Below, one piece after another: positions 34,900 through 47,519 of a stretch of DNA of 64,000 bases. Made by a program: the position numbers and the translations under genes. Each line of letters opens with the position of its first letter. Within the stretch, counting starts at the first letter, position 1. Below the pieces are notes generated by a model, which was given only the letters and a program-made list of their open reading frames with translations, had not been told where the DNA came from and made no database searches. The stretch lies in the NCBI GenBank assembly GCA_012934845.2, contig WNNJ02003661.1:51096-115095 (forward strand), in the 5' to 3' direction. This DNA comes from Pomphorhynchus laevis. Lineage: Eukaryota; Acanthocephala; Palaeacanthocephala; Echinorhynchida; Pomphorhynchidae.

Positions 34900-35330
34900 A
34901 ACAAACAGTCAAATGTAGTCTGCAGACCAATCAATCACTTTCCGTCTTCCAAACTTTCACTGCTTCAAATCCATTGGGATCTGATTTCCCCAACCAATCC
35001 AACACGCCGCTTTCCGACTGAACCACCCAGGGTCTTTCACCCACCCCCCGGAGTATCCAATCAGCGCGGACGATGCTGGGTAAACGAGAAACGATGAGCT
35101 TAATAAACCTTAGCCTTTGCTCTGGGGGACGTCCTCTTGAAAAGAAGACTAATCCCGAAATGCCTAAGGTACCCCAAAGGCGTACTTGGGTTTTACCATT
35201 TAACGACAGATGCTGGGCCCGTTTCAGGGCCCATCTAGCTCTCTTCAGGATACGTTTAAGTCTATCCAGGTCAGCTTTCGCCGACCAGTTCCAAATTTTC
35301 TCGTTACTTTTTGATTATAGATAATGCGAC
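34900..35330 (+). other. GC-richer island of unknown nature
   Basis: Notably GC-rich against an AT-rich background, with a perfect small palindrome (gctgggcccgtttcagggcccatc region near 35,213-35,235; arms gggccc/gggccc). An 83-codon frame exists (35,073-35,324) but shows no family resemblance. It could be the 5' leader of a LINE, as in the GC-rich blocks at 1.6, 37.9 and 42.7 kb. Confidence 0.35.
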
Positions 35331-36900
35331 AAACGATTGCATTAACTAGCTTCTGCAAAACTTATCTATTTCGGAAAGCAGTAAGTTAGCAAGATGTGAG
35401 CATAAGAATACGTTCAAAAATGAATAGATTTTCGCAAAAATACATATGCATCTAAGGCAGCATCTAACGTGCATACAACTATGAATTGAACGATTTTTCT
35501 TAGCACCCACGTATGTACGTTCCTCAGACCAATGATCGTTCTGTCAACTGTGGCTCTTTCCAATTTATTTGGGTATAAATAAATGCCAAGTAAAACTCCG
35601 GGTCAATATATTATAATCGAGCGTAGCATAAATTTCTCTGCTAGAAACTGAGGTTCTGCTCCATATGTAGTAATTTGCTGACATACAAGAGGCGGGGCTG
35701 TAAATTAGAAAGCGTCGATACAACAGAGGATGAGCACTTTATCGATATGCCGATAACACATTTTACAAACTAGCACTAATACTTATCAATTTGTTTGAAA
35801 TTGAAGGATGTGAGGTCAAAAATATAAAATATAAATAATAGAATAAGTAATATTGACAACACCAATATTCATTTTCAAATTTTAAAGTTAAAGTTTTTAT
35901 TTAAAATAAAACTAGGTTTCACAATATACAATAAATTTAGTTGAAGTGCAAGAAACAGAGAAGTTGGTAATCAGAAACAATAGTGTTAAGGGTTTATGGT
36001 ATATAAAAAATTTTGTAACGCGACGTACACTAAATAAAGACAACGTAGATAAATGCTAACCCAAATCAATAAGCAATTTATTTAAGCAGTTTTCAAATTT
36101 ATATCTTTATATTAATGTTTGCTTAAAATTTTTAATTAATTTTAATAACGAATTGACATGATAAATTGTTGGCCAACTTATAGCTAATGATAAATATATG
36201 ATAAATCATAATATTAAGAATAAATATATAATAAATAAGAATATTAAATCATATTATTAAGAATAAGTTGAAACTTCAATGTGGAAAGTATAATGATTTG
36301 TATAAATTTGAAAAATATTCTATTGAAATTAATATTAATTAAAATTAATTAATATTTAATCGTACGCTGTAAAGTTATCTAGATAAGTTAATCTGAAGAG
36401 TTTGAATTTGTTGAATTTATATAAATTTTGCAATTCTTGATTTATTTATTAAATGTATATATTAATTAATTATAAAAAATTAATATTAATTTCAATTAAT
36501 TATAAAAAATTAATATTAATTTTTGTCAAAAAACCCACGTACACATGTGGCGTTAAGCATTAAAGAATCGTGTAGGTCTACAGGTCGATCGGTGATCAAA
36601 AGTAAAAACATTTTTAATCTATCACATCAATAAAGCTATTATTAAAATAAAGGCAACGTATGAGACCATTTCCAAAATTAGAAGCTGATTAGAATTTATT
36701 GTTTAAAAAACTAGTAGTTCAAACAAGTTTAAATAAATTTCATTGATGCTGGTTTTTGTACATTCCTTATTTCTTTATTTTCCAAAACCATCAATTAAAT
36801 TTGTCTTTATGTGAGATTATCAAAATAATAAAGATAAATAAGATTATCAAGATAAATAAATAATTATAAATAATTGTATTTATAATTAATAATTTGTTTT
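35330..36900. other. Intron sequence without recognisable features
   Basis: Within ABCA intron 7. AT-rich with scattered unique sequence. No coding exon or repeat family recognised. Confidence 0.45.
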
Positions 36901-36904
36901 TTTA

Positions 36905-37345
36905 ATTATACTGAAATGTAGCGTACTCCTGTTGTTTATAGTATTAAAGCAAAGTGCAGTGATATCAAAAATTTGAATTGAAGCAATAACTGCACAGGTA
37001 TATCAATTAAAATTAGGCAACAAACTATAATGACTTGTTTGATAATAGTAATCATTAGGAAAAATAGGTAGGTTTGCAAATTGAAGGTAAATTTGCAAAA
37101 TGTAAAACGAAAGTCTTTCATTATATCTAATTGCCAATTAAAGCAGACGAGTAGGCTGATCGTCAGTCAACATTAAATCGACTGAAACGTGAAACGTAGG
37201 TATTGGATCAGTAGCTGTTGAGGTCCACCAATACTAAAATGTAGTGTACTGATGTTGGCTTATAGTAAGGATTAAAAAAAGAAATTAAGAAACGTTCAGT
37301 GTCATCAAAATTTTCAATTGTAAAAATGACTGCACAATTAAATAA
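36905..37345. repeat. Dispersed non-coding repeat, about 270 bp, with a partial second copy
   Basis: 37,080-37,345 matches 47,520-47,790 over its length (gcagacgagtaggctgatcg, catcaaaattttcaattg). 36,905-37,015 is a partial direct copy of its right part (tagcgtactcctgttg, aactgcacaggtatatcaat). It contains cgactgaaacgtgaaacgta and an inverted pair tattgg/ccaata. All copies lie in ABCA introns. Confidence 0.75.
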
Positions 37346-37894
37346 CTTAAAATTAATAATTTAAATTGAAATTATAAAATCAAAGTCTTATATTATAAAT
37401 TATAAAGTATTACGTCATTAATACTTAACGACAAAAATTGCTGTTTTCTCAGCTAATATAACTCTTTAATATAGCACACCAAAGTTGCTGCTGAACAAAT
37501 GATATAATTGCAGCGACATGGGTGTAGCAGTTGTGCTATTGGAATATATCTGTTGTGAGTACAAAAAGTATTCCAGCTGTGATTACGAATTCTTGCCTAT
37601 GCTTTCAAATCTTTATAAAAGCTGAAAAATATTAGTATATAATTTTGATTACGCCATAAAAAAAGTTGTAATTTTTTCGATTCAAAAAATTTTTTATTCG
37701 AAAAAGTTGCTTTAGAACTGGCGCTATCACTGGCGGCATTAAGATAAAGATCTTTAAGGATAAAATAAATTTTAAACGCATCCAAAAGTTTTCCACTTAC
37801 AAGTTATATGGGCTGCTATGCATCCATATATTATTGTTTTAAGGTAACTGATTACTAGGTAACCTGTTTTAATTAATTATATTATTTAAATTAA

Positions 37895-38020
37895 CTCCGC
37901 GATGGTCGTTCCCAAGCCCGTGCTGAGAAAGGAGGAGGGTAGTATAAACAAGACAAGTTTATCAATTAGACGCCACGAAGGGACAAAACCGACTGAATGC
38001 AAGGGCTAAATTAACATATT
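37895..38020 (+). mobile_element. LINE leader-like fragment (RTE-like)
   Basis: gatggtcgttcccaagcccg, then tgctgagaaaggaggagggt: same leader type as 1.6-1.85 kb (inverted) and 42.7-43.0 kb. It abuts the 13-bp minisatellite. Confidence 0.4.
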
Positions 38021-38054
38021 AAACAACCTGTCTAAACGAAGGGACTTTACGAAC

Positions 38055-38830
38055 GGTCTGAACGAACGGTATGAACGGACGGTCTGAACGAACAGTCTGA
38101 ACGAACGGTCTGAACGAACGGTCTGAACGAACGGTCTGAACGAACGGTCTGAACGAACGGTCTGAACGAACGGTCTGAACGAACGGTCTGAACGAACGGT
38201 CTGAACGAACGTTCTGAACGAACGGTCAAAGCGAACGGCATGAACGAATGGTCTGAACGAACGGTCTGAATGAACGGTCTGAATGAACGGTCTGAATGAA
38301 CGGTCTGAACGAACGGTCAAAGCGAACAGTCTGAATGAACGGTCTGAACGAACGGTCAAAGCGAACAGTCTGAATGAACGGTCTGAACGAACGGTCTGAA
38401 CGGACGCTCTGAACGAACGGTCTGAACCAACGGTCGGAACGAACAGTCCGAACGAACAGTCTGAACGAACGGTCTGAACGAACGGTCTGAACGAACGGTC
38501 TGAACGAACGGTCTGAACGAACGGTCTAAACGAACGGTCTAAACGAACGGTCTAAACGAACGGTCTAAACGAACGGTCTAAACGAACGGTCTAAACGAAC
38601 GGTCTAAACGAACGGTCTAAACGAACGGTCTAAACGAACGGTCTAAACGAACGGTCTAAACGAACGGTCTAAACGAACGGTCTAAACGAACGGTCTAAAC
38701 GAACGGTCTAAACGAACGGTCTAAACAAACGGTCTAAACAAACGATCTGAACAACGGTCTAAACGAACGGTCTGAACGAACTGACTGAACGAACTGAGCG
38801 AACAGTTTGAGCTAACGGATTGAACGAATA
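38055..38830. repeat. 13-bp minisatellite (GGTCTRAACGAAC)n
   Basis: About 58 units. Three blocks are visible: a left block of ggtctgaacgaac with a higher-order variant (ggtcaaagcgaac), a middle return to ggtctgaacgaac, and a right block homogenised to ggtctaaacgaac (about 38,520-38,740). The right flank decays gradually. A degenerate inverted relative is at 5,455-5,560. Because 13 is not a multiple of 3, all three frames read through the same 13-residue repeat (VRSDRSFRPFVQT), so the open frames over it are artefacts. Confidence 0.95.
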
Positions 38831-39349
38831 AACTGCACGATCGAACTGAACGAACAATGTTAACGAATTGACTGAACATACACACTGAACTCTCCAGCTT
38901 AATTATATTGGTGGGCTTGTAAGCGCGCGGTTGGCACGCATTTGCCACTTAAAAATAAATTTTATCTTTTTCTTTTTTAAATATGTGTCATTAATATATT
39001 TTATAATTTATTTTGATAATTAAATTATTTTAATATAGTTATAAAAAATTCATTTTAAATATTAACAAAATATAAATATTTTTTGACTTAATTATAAATA
39101 TCGAGATCGAACCATTAAAATCTTAGATGTTAAGTGATGCGATAATAATATCGACCAAACAATAATTTAAACAATTTAATTAAGAATGATAAAATGTTAC
39201 ACGCATTGAAACCAACTTCAAATTATTAAATATTAGTAACGCGCATCAACAAAATATCTATCGTCATTAGCATTATCAATAGGAAACGATTTTCAATAGC
39301 CTCCACAGATTGTAGCATGTTAAATCCTTCAATTAGAACGTCTCATACG

Positions 39350-39440
39350 TAATCGAACGCAAAAACAACGCCAGATTACGAAAGCAAAAATAACGCTAAA
39401 TTACGAACGCAAAAACAGCGTTCGATTACGAACGCCTATT
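39350..39440. repeat. Short tandem repeat, about 32-bp unit, three copies
   Basis: Units of the form gaacgcaaaaacaacgcc / agattac, with variants aaataacgct and aaacagcgtt. Non-coding. Confidence 0.7.
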
Positions 39441-40080
39441 CTACATCCGTTTTTATGAATTAGCATAATTCAAAGCATTCATTGACAGCAAATATAATGT
39501 TTACTATTATATATGATAGTAAATATTCTTATTATTAGTTTAATAATAATACAAATAATACTATAATGTATTATAATAATATATTATTATTTAATGAAAA
39601 TCTACTGCAAACGTAAATTAAAATTAATTAATTTAAAAAGCTAAACTAATTTAAAGATCTTTTTTGTTACTAACGATTTATTTTTGGGCGAATGTCGATC
39701 CCTTATTGTCGATATCTAATCATCTGCTAACTCTAAAAACGTTCAAGCAGTATATTCGTAATTTCATTAGAATAACGAATCGACAAAAAGATGATTAAAT
39801 TTCATTTTATACCAAAACTTCAAAGAATCACTATTAATTTGGGTTATTTACAGATTAAAATTGTGTAAATTCACTGATTTCTGTGATTCACTTAATTTGA
39901 ATCAATGTGCAGGTAAATTAAATAAAATTAATTAACATTTATTAACTACATTTGATTAAATAATCTTCATTTGTAGTTTATTTAATATATATGTAGTTGT
40001 ATTTAATACATATGTTGTTTAATTACTACATCTTTTTACTGACTATAGTTTTGAGAACAATTCAATTAGTGTAACAAGTA
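39440..40080. other. Intron sequence without recognisable features
   Basis: AT-rich end of ABCA intron 7; only short palindromic AT strings. Confidence 0.45.
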
Positions 40081-40085
40081 ATTAC

Positions 40086-40273
40086 CTCAAGTGCGAGATC
40101 AATTGGTCTGCATATTTCTGTAAATCAAAGAGAATTAATGTATCTTTGATAATTGCGTTAACTTGACACCTTTCATATCCAATCAAATTACAATATAATT
40201 TAAAAATTTCTTTAACCGTAAGAAAGTAAAATAGGCTATTGCTTTGATAGCAGCATACAACGTCTTTCATTAT
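40086..40273 (-). CDS. ABCA transporter exon 7: Q-loop and helical domain
   Basis: Frame IMKDVVCCYQSNSLFYFLTV, KEIFKLYCNLIGYERCQ, ILFDLQKYADQLISHL. YQ is the Q-loop and LFYFLTVKE matches the ABCA hallmark LFDxLTVxEHL. Ends with two bases (AG) before GTAATT; the Ser of LSGG is completed 9.3 kb away in exon 8. Confidence 0.85.
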
Positions 40274-40320
40274 CTAAATGCGTAAGACAATTTAAAACGC
40301 TTTTTACATTTTTCGTTTAC

Positions 40321-40436
40321 ATTTCTTTGATTATACATTATTGTGTTCATTGTATTAACACATATTTCTCCTTCGTCCGGATATATAATCCCTGTCATTG
40401 CATCCATCACACTTGATTTCCCAGAACCATTTGACC
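40321..40436 (-). CDS. ABCA transporter exon 6: Walker A
   Basis: Starts with GG that completes the first Gly of GSNGSGKSSVMDAMTGIIYP, a Walker A P-loop (ABCA consensus GPNGAGKST). Then DEGEICVNTMNTIMYNQRN. Donor GTAAAC. The 47-bp intron to exon 7 is very short. Confidence 0.85.
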
Positions 40437-40439
40437 CTA

Positions 40440-42730
40440 AATCATAATTGTCTTAGTCAGAACAGTCTTGTTCGGATAGATTAAAAATGTGTGAATTTGT
40501 GTCCAATGTATTTTAACACATCATAAATGTTATATTATGTCTATAAGAGAGTCATTATCGTAAATCAAACGTTTTGTAAGCGAATAACAATAAATTGTGG
40601 ATAAATAAATTTTGTGAATTTTTTTGAATAATTTTTTTGTTTTAAAGTAAACAATAAATTTTGTGAATGTAATTAAATTATTCGCTTTAATTGACAAAAT
40701 TTTAGTAGTACATTGTTACATTTTTCAGATTGGTAATCTGAATGCTATCTTGGAATACAAGGCTTTTACCTTTATATAGTTTGCGCATGTTTTGTTTTAT
40801 GATTAACTCAGATCATTTGATTCATTTGCGTGTTGGTCCACTTTCTGATTTAAATAGAACGCTATTTAAAAAAATAAATGATCTGTGAAATGATTACAAT
40901 TCCTAATAAAAATTTCCTTCTTATTTAAATAAGATTTGATTAAATAAAATAAAAAATTTAATTAAAAAAATTGATTTTTCTACCTAGAAAAATGTAAAAT
41001 TTTTTAAAATAAATAAAATAAAATAATTATTTTATTAAATAAATCCTGTTTCTTTACCTTTACAATTTAATAATATTTTGATATGAATTTCTTGTTTATG
41101 GTTCAGAAATGTTTACTCATTGTTAACCAATTATATCAGTTTTATTATTCTTCATCGTTTTAGACGATATATGATCGGATTTATTTCGGTATTCGTATAA
41201 ATCTTAGATGTATTTTAATCTTAAATATTTCTTCATTATCCAGTAGTATAATAAATACTTTGATTAATATTAGTTTCAATTGATATAAAATTATTTTAAA
41301 ATAATTACGATTATATTATTAAATTATTATTCAATTTTAAATATTAATTTAATATTAATATTAAAGCTTAACTTCATAGGTCTCAATTACAGCAAGTGCA
41401 TCATAACGCTGATATGCCAAATGAAATTTAGACATGAGAAGCGGTGTAAATGAGCATTTTGGACCCAGTTCAATATGTGTACATCCGTCTAGAACATGTG
41501 GATAACTTAATTTGCAAATTTTACAAAAACTTGTTTGGTTTTTCTTGTATTTTTATTTATCTAATTGTATTAATTATAAATATTAATTTATAATTTATTT
41601 AGTTGTATTAGCGACTTTACAACAAACTCTAATTATGAATTTTTCAGTCTAGTAGAATAATACAGGCCTTGTTCCGTGGAGTATACAAGTGCGCTAAATA
41701 CTTAACTGAGTTTCATCTTCTTTTAAATTTTATTTAATTGATTTATTTGTGTCTATATTTACCACTTTATTCGCAATTCAGGCATTATCGTCAATCATGC
41801 GTTTTATTCTCAAATTAAATATTTAATGTTAATTTAATTTAATATTTAAGATTCATATTCAATATTTATATCATATAAATATTACGTAAATATAAACATA
41901 TTTACGAGCCAACAAGTGATTACCTTAAATTTTAAGTAAAGAAAATGGTAAGATTACTAAATTTAAAATGTTTAACTTTTAATATAAATATTTTTTATGT
42001 TAAGCTATTATAATATTTTAAATTAAACGACATAATTTGTTATTTAGTAATTTATGAATATTTCTAAACGAGCTTAAACTAATTTTATTATAACAGATTA
42101 TTATAACAGATCGGTAAAAATCTTGCAATTTATTTGGAAAAAATAGTCTAATTGTTAAAATCAAATTAAAAATAAGAATTTAATACAGAATTATAATATA
42201 ATATATTAATTAATTTAATTAATATATTAATAATTAACTATTATATTATTTTTAATAAATCATTATATTAATAATTTAATATAATAATCACCTTACATAT
42301 TAATACGAATAAGTTATGAAACACTGTTTAATTGTCCATTGAAAATATAAGACTTTTAATTAAAATCATCGTAATTTTATCTATTTTCTCGATCAATTAC
42401 AAAAGTAACGATTCGTCAAACCTCATAGTCATGCAAGTGTACATTTTAAAATTACAATTTACTTAAGGCGCTTCATTATTTGATTAATTATATAATAGAT
42501 AAATGAAATAATTTCATTTCCAAATTTAACTGTAATCTTAATTGTAATATTTAATTAAATAATAATTAAATATTAATAATATTAATTAAATATTAATATT
42601 TAATTGTAATATTTAGTTGAATATTTATTATCAATGACATTTTAATCATCATTTTTCACTCTAAAACAAATTAATATAAATGAAAAAAATTAAATTTTAT
42701 ACAATTATATATTTACATAAATATATAATT
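40440..42730. other. Intron sequence without recognisable features
   Basis: Very AT-rich ABCA intron 5. No repeat family or exon recognised. Confidence 0.45.
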
Positions 42731-42734
42731 GCAA

Positions 42735-43015
42735 AATGAACTTCGCTAAGGCCGGTCCCAAGCTCGGCTATAAAAGGAAGAGTAAGTTGGTGTCAGGAAG
42801 CGCATCCTACTGTAAAAATACCGCTCCAAACCCTTAATATGATTAGTCAAAACCAAAAAGCAAACTAGGTTAGGGCGTTCCCCAGAAGCGACGCGTAGAG
42901 ATCCCGCTCGATCTCTGTGAAGAAGTCAAAGAACGAGCGAAAAGCAAGGGAAATAGTAGCGGATCGAGTGTAGTAGAAGAGACTCATTATGGCGTGCGAC
43001 TCTTAGTAGGGATAA
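42735..43015 (+). mobile_element. LINE leader-like fragment (RTE-like)
   Basis: Contains aaggccggtcccaagctcgg, then ttggtgtcaggaagcgcatc and taccgctccaaac. This closely resembles leaders (GGTCCCAAGCC...GTGTCAGGAAGGGCATC) ahead of RTE-like LINE ORFs in many animals. No ORF remains. Confidence 0.55.
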
Positions 43016-43221
43016 GCACGAAGAAAGAAAATATAATTACATAATTTATTATTTTATAAATTTTAAATTATCTTTAATAATTATGATTTAAAATTTTCAA
43101 ATTAAAATCAGTAAAATTATTTTTAAACTTTAAATAGTTATACTTTTTTAAGATGATTATAATTTTTATTTACACAATTCCTAAAATAAAATTTGTATTA
43201 AATAACAAATATCGCATTTAC

Positions 43222-43375
43222 CAATAATACAGGTGATACTCGACTTTGCAAACTTTGTTGATGCTTTAAAGAATCTATAACCATTATTTCGTTTCACTGA
43301 GGCATCCTTCATTATAATTTCACCATACGTTGCTTCATATATTGGTTCAATAAGTGTCTTATGTCGGAATGTTCT
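43222..43375 (-). CDS. ABCA transporter exon 5: start of nucleotide-binding domain
   Basis: Frame RTFRHKTLIEPIYEATYGEI, IMKDASVKRNNGYRFFKAST, KFAKSSITCIIG. It supplies the first beta strands up to the Walker A glycine, which is split with exon 6 (G plus GG). Acceptor attacag, donor GTAAAT. Confidence 0.8.
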
Positions 43376-43423
43376 CTGTAATTATGACAATTGAAAATTA
43401 CAAGATTGCCCGAGTTCACTTAC

Positions 43424-43611
43424 AATGATATTTAGAGTAGATTTACGTATCAAGTACTTAAATCGAGTAAAGAGTTTCAATTCAAAAATTACTATAAGCG
43501 ACCAGTATAATACACAATTCAACAGCGAGGCTATAAATAATCGTCCAACTCCGGGTCGTTTAAAGGAAAATAAAGATTTTGTATAATCTACGTAATTATA
43601 TTCACTCTTTT
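43424..43611 (-). CDS. ABCA transporter exon 4: last TM helix of the TMD
   Basis: Frame KSEYNYVDYTKSLFSFKRPG, VGRLFIASLLNCVLYWSLIV, IFELKLFTRFKYLIRKSTLN. RPGVGR followed by a hydrophobic helix matches the ABCA 'PGVGR.L..LL.G..YF.LL' TM6. Donor GTAAGT. Intron to exon 5 is only 48 bp. Confidence 0.8.
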
Positions 43612-43779
43612 CTAAAGCAATATTTTAGAGATTATTTGATATCTACAAATCATAAATTATTAAAATGTGGTAAATTAATTATGCTGAATTATTAAGCGAA
43701 CACTATCGAGTATATAACAACATGAAACTTCAATTTTAATTTTATTTTTTTTCAATTAAAATTAAAACTTAAAGTTATA

Positions 43780-43935
43780 AGTTTAATTAAGTTAAAATTT
43801 ATAATTGAAATTTAAAATAAAAGTCAATTTTTATGAATTGACTAAATTAATATAAATAATATATAATAAAATATATTAATAAATAATATACGATGTATAA
43901 GAATAAGGATTAGAAGTCATCAGGAAGAACTAATA
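43780..43935 (-). mobile_element. Worn Penelope-like family A 3' tail
   Basis: aatttttatgaattgactaa ... cgatgtataagaataagg ... agaagtcatcaggaagaact matches the family tail at 6.6 and 48.75 kb. No coding part. Two further worn tails lie at 44,310-44,400 and 44,540-44,640 (gatcatcaggaaggac, ggtcgtcaagaggaattgc). Confidence 0.6.
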
Positions 43936-45172
43936 AAACATATAAAGCATTAAGGTTTTATCGAGTAATATTTGATTTAAAATATTAATAACGATTTAAA
44001 ATATTAAACATAAAAGTATATACTGAAAAAGAAGTATTTACATTTTGATGAAGTACAAATAATTAATTTAAAGAATTTCAAAAAATTAAAATAATTATTG
44101 ACGATATAAAGTTATATCAATAAATATCCAAAGCTGTGGTTATTTAACAAATGCGATATTAGATATTAAATATTATATATTACATATATAAACACTCATA
44201 AGGTGCTTTGTGAAATTTTTTCAGTAAAAAGAAAATGACCATTTCTAGAAATAATTTAAATTTAAATAATTAAGATTTATACAATGTAAGAATTTTTAAA
44301 TTTATTTTTATGAATTGATTATTAAATAATATACGACAAATTAGAATTAAGATTACAGATCATCAGGAAGGACTTTGTGTTATTAGGTTTCGGCTTTAAT
44401 TGCATTAGAAGATTAGATTATTAATATTACATTATTAAATTAATAATATTACATTATTAATCAGAATATTAGGTTTCGGTAACACTATTAATAATATTAT
44501 TAATAACATCACATTATTAACATACGAATGATTTAGTTTTTATGATCTAATTTATAGATAATATATAATTATTCAATGGAATAACGATTAGAGGTCGTCA
44601 AGAGGAATTGCTATTTTATAAGGTTTCTGCCATATGCAAAAAGAATTTTTTTTACTACTTCTTATGTAATTTTAATGTAATTCAAAATTTTAAGTAAAAC
44701 GGTTTTTCGAATTTTTTAAATTTGCGTTTTCATCGAAAATTATTTTAAAATCACCGCGTAAGTTTATCAGTTGGACTTCACCAACTGTTTTTATGAAAAT
44801 GCATAATATAATATTTAAATTATAAATAATATAATTATATTTATTTTGCATATTACTGGAACTATTATAGCCTCAATGAAAAAGAAATTTTATTTTGTTA
44901 AGAAAGCTTTCGATTGTTTAGATCCTTTTCAAGTTGCCGCAGCTTGAAAAGACTCAAATGAAATTATAATAAAGGGATATGAGTTTATTATATAATAATC
45001 TAATATAATATTATATAATATATTATATTTTTATATATTAATTAAATAATATACTTCACCAACTGTTATGAAAATGCGGATAAACAAGTTGATAGAAATA
45101 CAACGTAAAAATGATATGTTGAAATAAATGGTGTAAGGTCAATCAATAATAGATATCAAATAATAGATTTAC

Positions 45173-45397
45173 CTTCACAGCAAGGTATTTTAACATCCGT
45201 CAGCATTTCGCAAACACGCTTTATACGTTCATCAGTACAAATCTTGCGTGCATAATAATTTGAATAAATATTATCGTATAATTGATGTATGCAGTAATTT
45301 GGCAAACTTAGAAAGAGATAATCTAGCACGATTACCCAATTTTTGAAAACAGCGCTTTGTAGATGTTGCAGTTCCACTAAAATCGCAAAGACCGGTC
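45173..45397 (-). CDS. ABCA transporter exon 3: TM helix and luminal loop
   Basis: Frame PVFAILVELQHLQSAVFKNW, VIVLDYLFLSLPNYCIHQLY, DNIYSNYYARKICTDERIKR, VCEMLTDVKIPCCE. LDYLFLSLPNY is the ABCA signature before the last loop (LxxLFLLFPxxALGxGL). Five cysteines in the loop may be disulfide-bonded. Acceptor ttttag, donor GTAAAT. Confidence 0.8.
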
Positions 45398-45569
45398 CTA
45401 AAATGCAAAAGAATAATTCAGCTAACTGCGCCTACGTATTTAATCATAAAAACATTTTATTTTAACCTTTTGTAAAAGTCGTGTTCAGTTTCTGGCACTT
45501 TGACCGTTTAGGCGTTTCATAAAGATTTATTTTCAGTTTATTAGCAGAAAAAAATCGAAAAGTCAATGA

Positions 45570-45730
45570 TTTATTTTGTTTTCAAATTTTCAACCACTAT
45601 TGCGGTCATCATCAGGAAAACGTCACCTGGATGTTTTCCTGATGATGCGGTTGAAAATTTGAAATATCAGCAATAGTTGTTGAAAATTTGAAAACAAAAT
45701 AAATATTTGACTTTTCTCGATTTTTCTGCT
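45570..45730. repeat. Foldback repeat with hammerhead-like motif in both arms
   Basis: The minus arm reads CTGATGAT-GACCGC-AATA-GTGGTT-GAAAA. The plus arm reads CTGATGAT-GC-GGTT-GAAAA. Longer outer arms pair (gtcaatgatttattttgttt with aaaacaaaataaatatttgac). Same design as the 15.4 and 50.5 kb foldbacks. Confidence 0.6.
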
Positions 45731-46639
45731 CATTTACAATGGAGTCTGCTTACAGAATATAAATTTATTACAATAAAATAATAATTATTATTTATGAAAA
45801 TAGTAATTTAGTAAAAAATAGTAAATAGTAATTAATTATATAATTTATTAATTATATAATTAATTAATTAATATAATTAATTATACTTTAATTATAATTT
45901 TTTTATACAAATGACTTTATTTTAATTTATTTTAATTTTGCAAATATAAAAAGTTTAGTAAATATTTTTCTTTTTTATATTTAAACAATTTTAATATTTA
46001 ATTTCGATTAATAAATACATTTAACTATGGGAGTTAGTTAGTATAAACAGTAGAACAAAGACGTTTTATCTTTATTCGTCGAATACAGGCGAATAAGATA
46101 TTCTAATAAACCTATTGAATAAATACGAATAAAAACTCAAAGAAATGTATCGAATAAAGTAATAATAAAGTAATATTATTATATTATTATATTAAGTAAT
46201 ATTATTAATTTTTTAAGAAGAAAAGCTTTATTCACAAAGTAATATTATTAATATAGTAATAATAATATCGAAAGACTAAATAAAGACTAAAGAAGACTAA
46301 AGACATAGATTTATTTTTCATATTTGAATAAAGAAGAATAATAATTTAAAGAAATTTATCGATTATAGACAAATAAGAATCCCAAGAAACGCATCTGACC
46401 CTATTTTAACCTAAATTTTTGAAATTTAATCTCCTCTAAAAGACTAATTGTATTAGCAAACATTTACAAATAAAGATGATTTTTTGATTCCTGATAAAAG
46501 CCGAGGCATGATATCAAATTGTGTAGTAACATTTTGACATCTGAAACCATTTTAATATAGCGGATAAATAGAAGCGATCTATTCTGTATTTAATTGTAAT
46601 GTGCGATGACGAACTAACATACTAATTAGGAAGTGTTTA

Positions 46640-47340
46640 AATATTAAATATGCTAACTGAGTCTCCGTATTTTATATTGCAAATTAAAAATAATGCAAAA
46701 TATAAATTAAATATTTAATACTCGTAGTTAAACTCGTATTTAAAATAAACTCGTAAAATTAAACTCGTAAAATTAAACTCGTAGTTAAACTCGTAGTTTA
46801 AGCTCGTAGATAAACTCGTAGTTAAAATAATACGAGTTAATTTATAACTCGTATTATATATTATATATTATTTATTACTCGTATTATATATTACTAACTG
46901 AGTCTCCGTATTTTATATTGCAAATTAAAAATAATGCAAAATAAAAGTTAAATAGTTAAATAAAAATTAATTAATAATAAATAATTGTTATAAGATTTTA
47001 CATAATTTATATCAAGATGAATTATAAACTTAAATTAAAAAAAATCAATTTTTATGAATTGACTAATAAATAACAGACGTTGTATCATAATAAGAATTAG
47101 AGGTCATCAAGAGGAACTGCTATGCTATCAGGTTTCGGCCCCTAACTCCTCTACTCAACATAGTAGCGGGTTTTTAAATCAAGTTTTTAAATTTTATTGC
47201 TAATGATTATAATTTGTAATTAGAATATTAAATTAAAAAATAGAAAATAATAATTAAATTTTGTTCTTAGATAAAATGAATGTATTGAAAGGACCGAAAG
47301 CAAACATTAAAACTATTAAGCGGAAAATTTTTATGGATAG
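46640..47340 (-). mobile_element. Penelope-like family A 3' end, with an expanded CTCGTA repeat
   Basis: The family outer string (ctaactgagtctccgtattt) occurs twice (46,650 and 46,892). An expanded aaactcgtagtt tandem lies between them. The complete tail with its two boxes follows (47,040-47,170), then a few codons of the family C terminus (ggaaaatttttatggatag, 47,320). Essentially non-coding. Confidence 0.7.
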
Positions 47341-47519
47341 ATAATAAATATTATGCTTTGTATTAAAAAAGGTACAGTAAATAATCTAATGTCATCATAG
47401 GTTGAGGAACAGGGGAGATTTTAAAATAATCTTATTGGGTCGGGCCAATAATCTTATTGACTTAATCTGTTGGGTCGAGGAATAGGACAGAATTAAACGC
47501 AGATTTAATTTAAAATCAG

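Noticed and set aside
35073-35324. 83-codon frame in the GC-rich island
   Set aside because: No motif, no splice signals in frame, and the reverse frames are nearly as open.
38055-38830. CRISPR-like array
   Set aside because: Units are contiguous with no spacers, and the setting is an animal intron.
38006-38948. Frames encoding a repeated VRSDRSFRPFVQT protein
   Set aside because: A 13-bp repeat lacking stops reads open in all frames; the 'protein' repeat is a consequence of the minisatellite.
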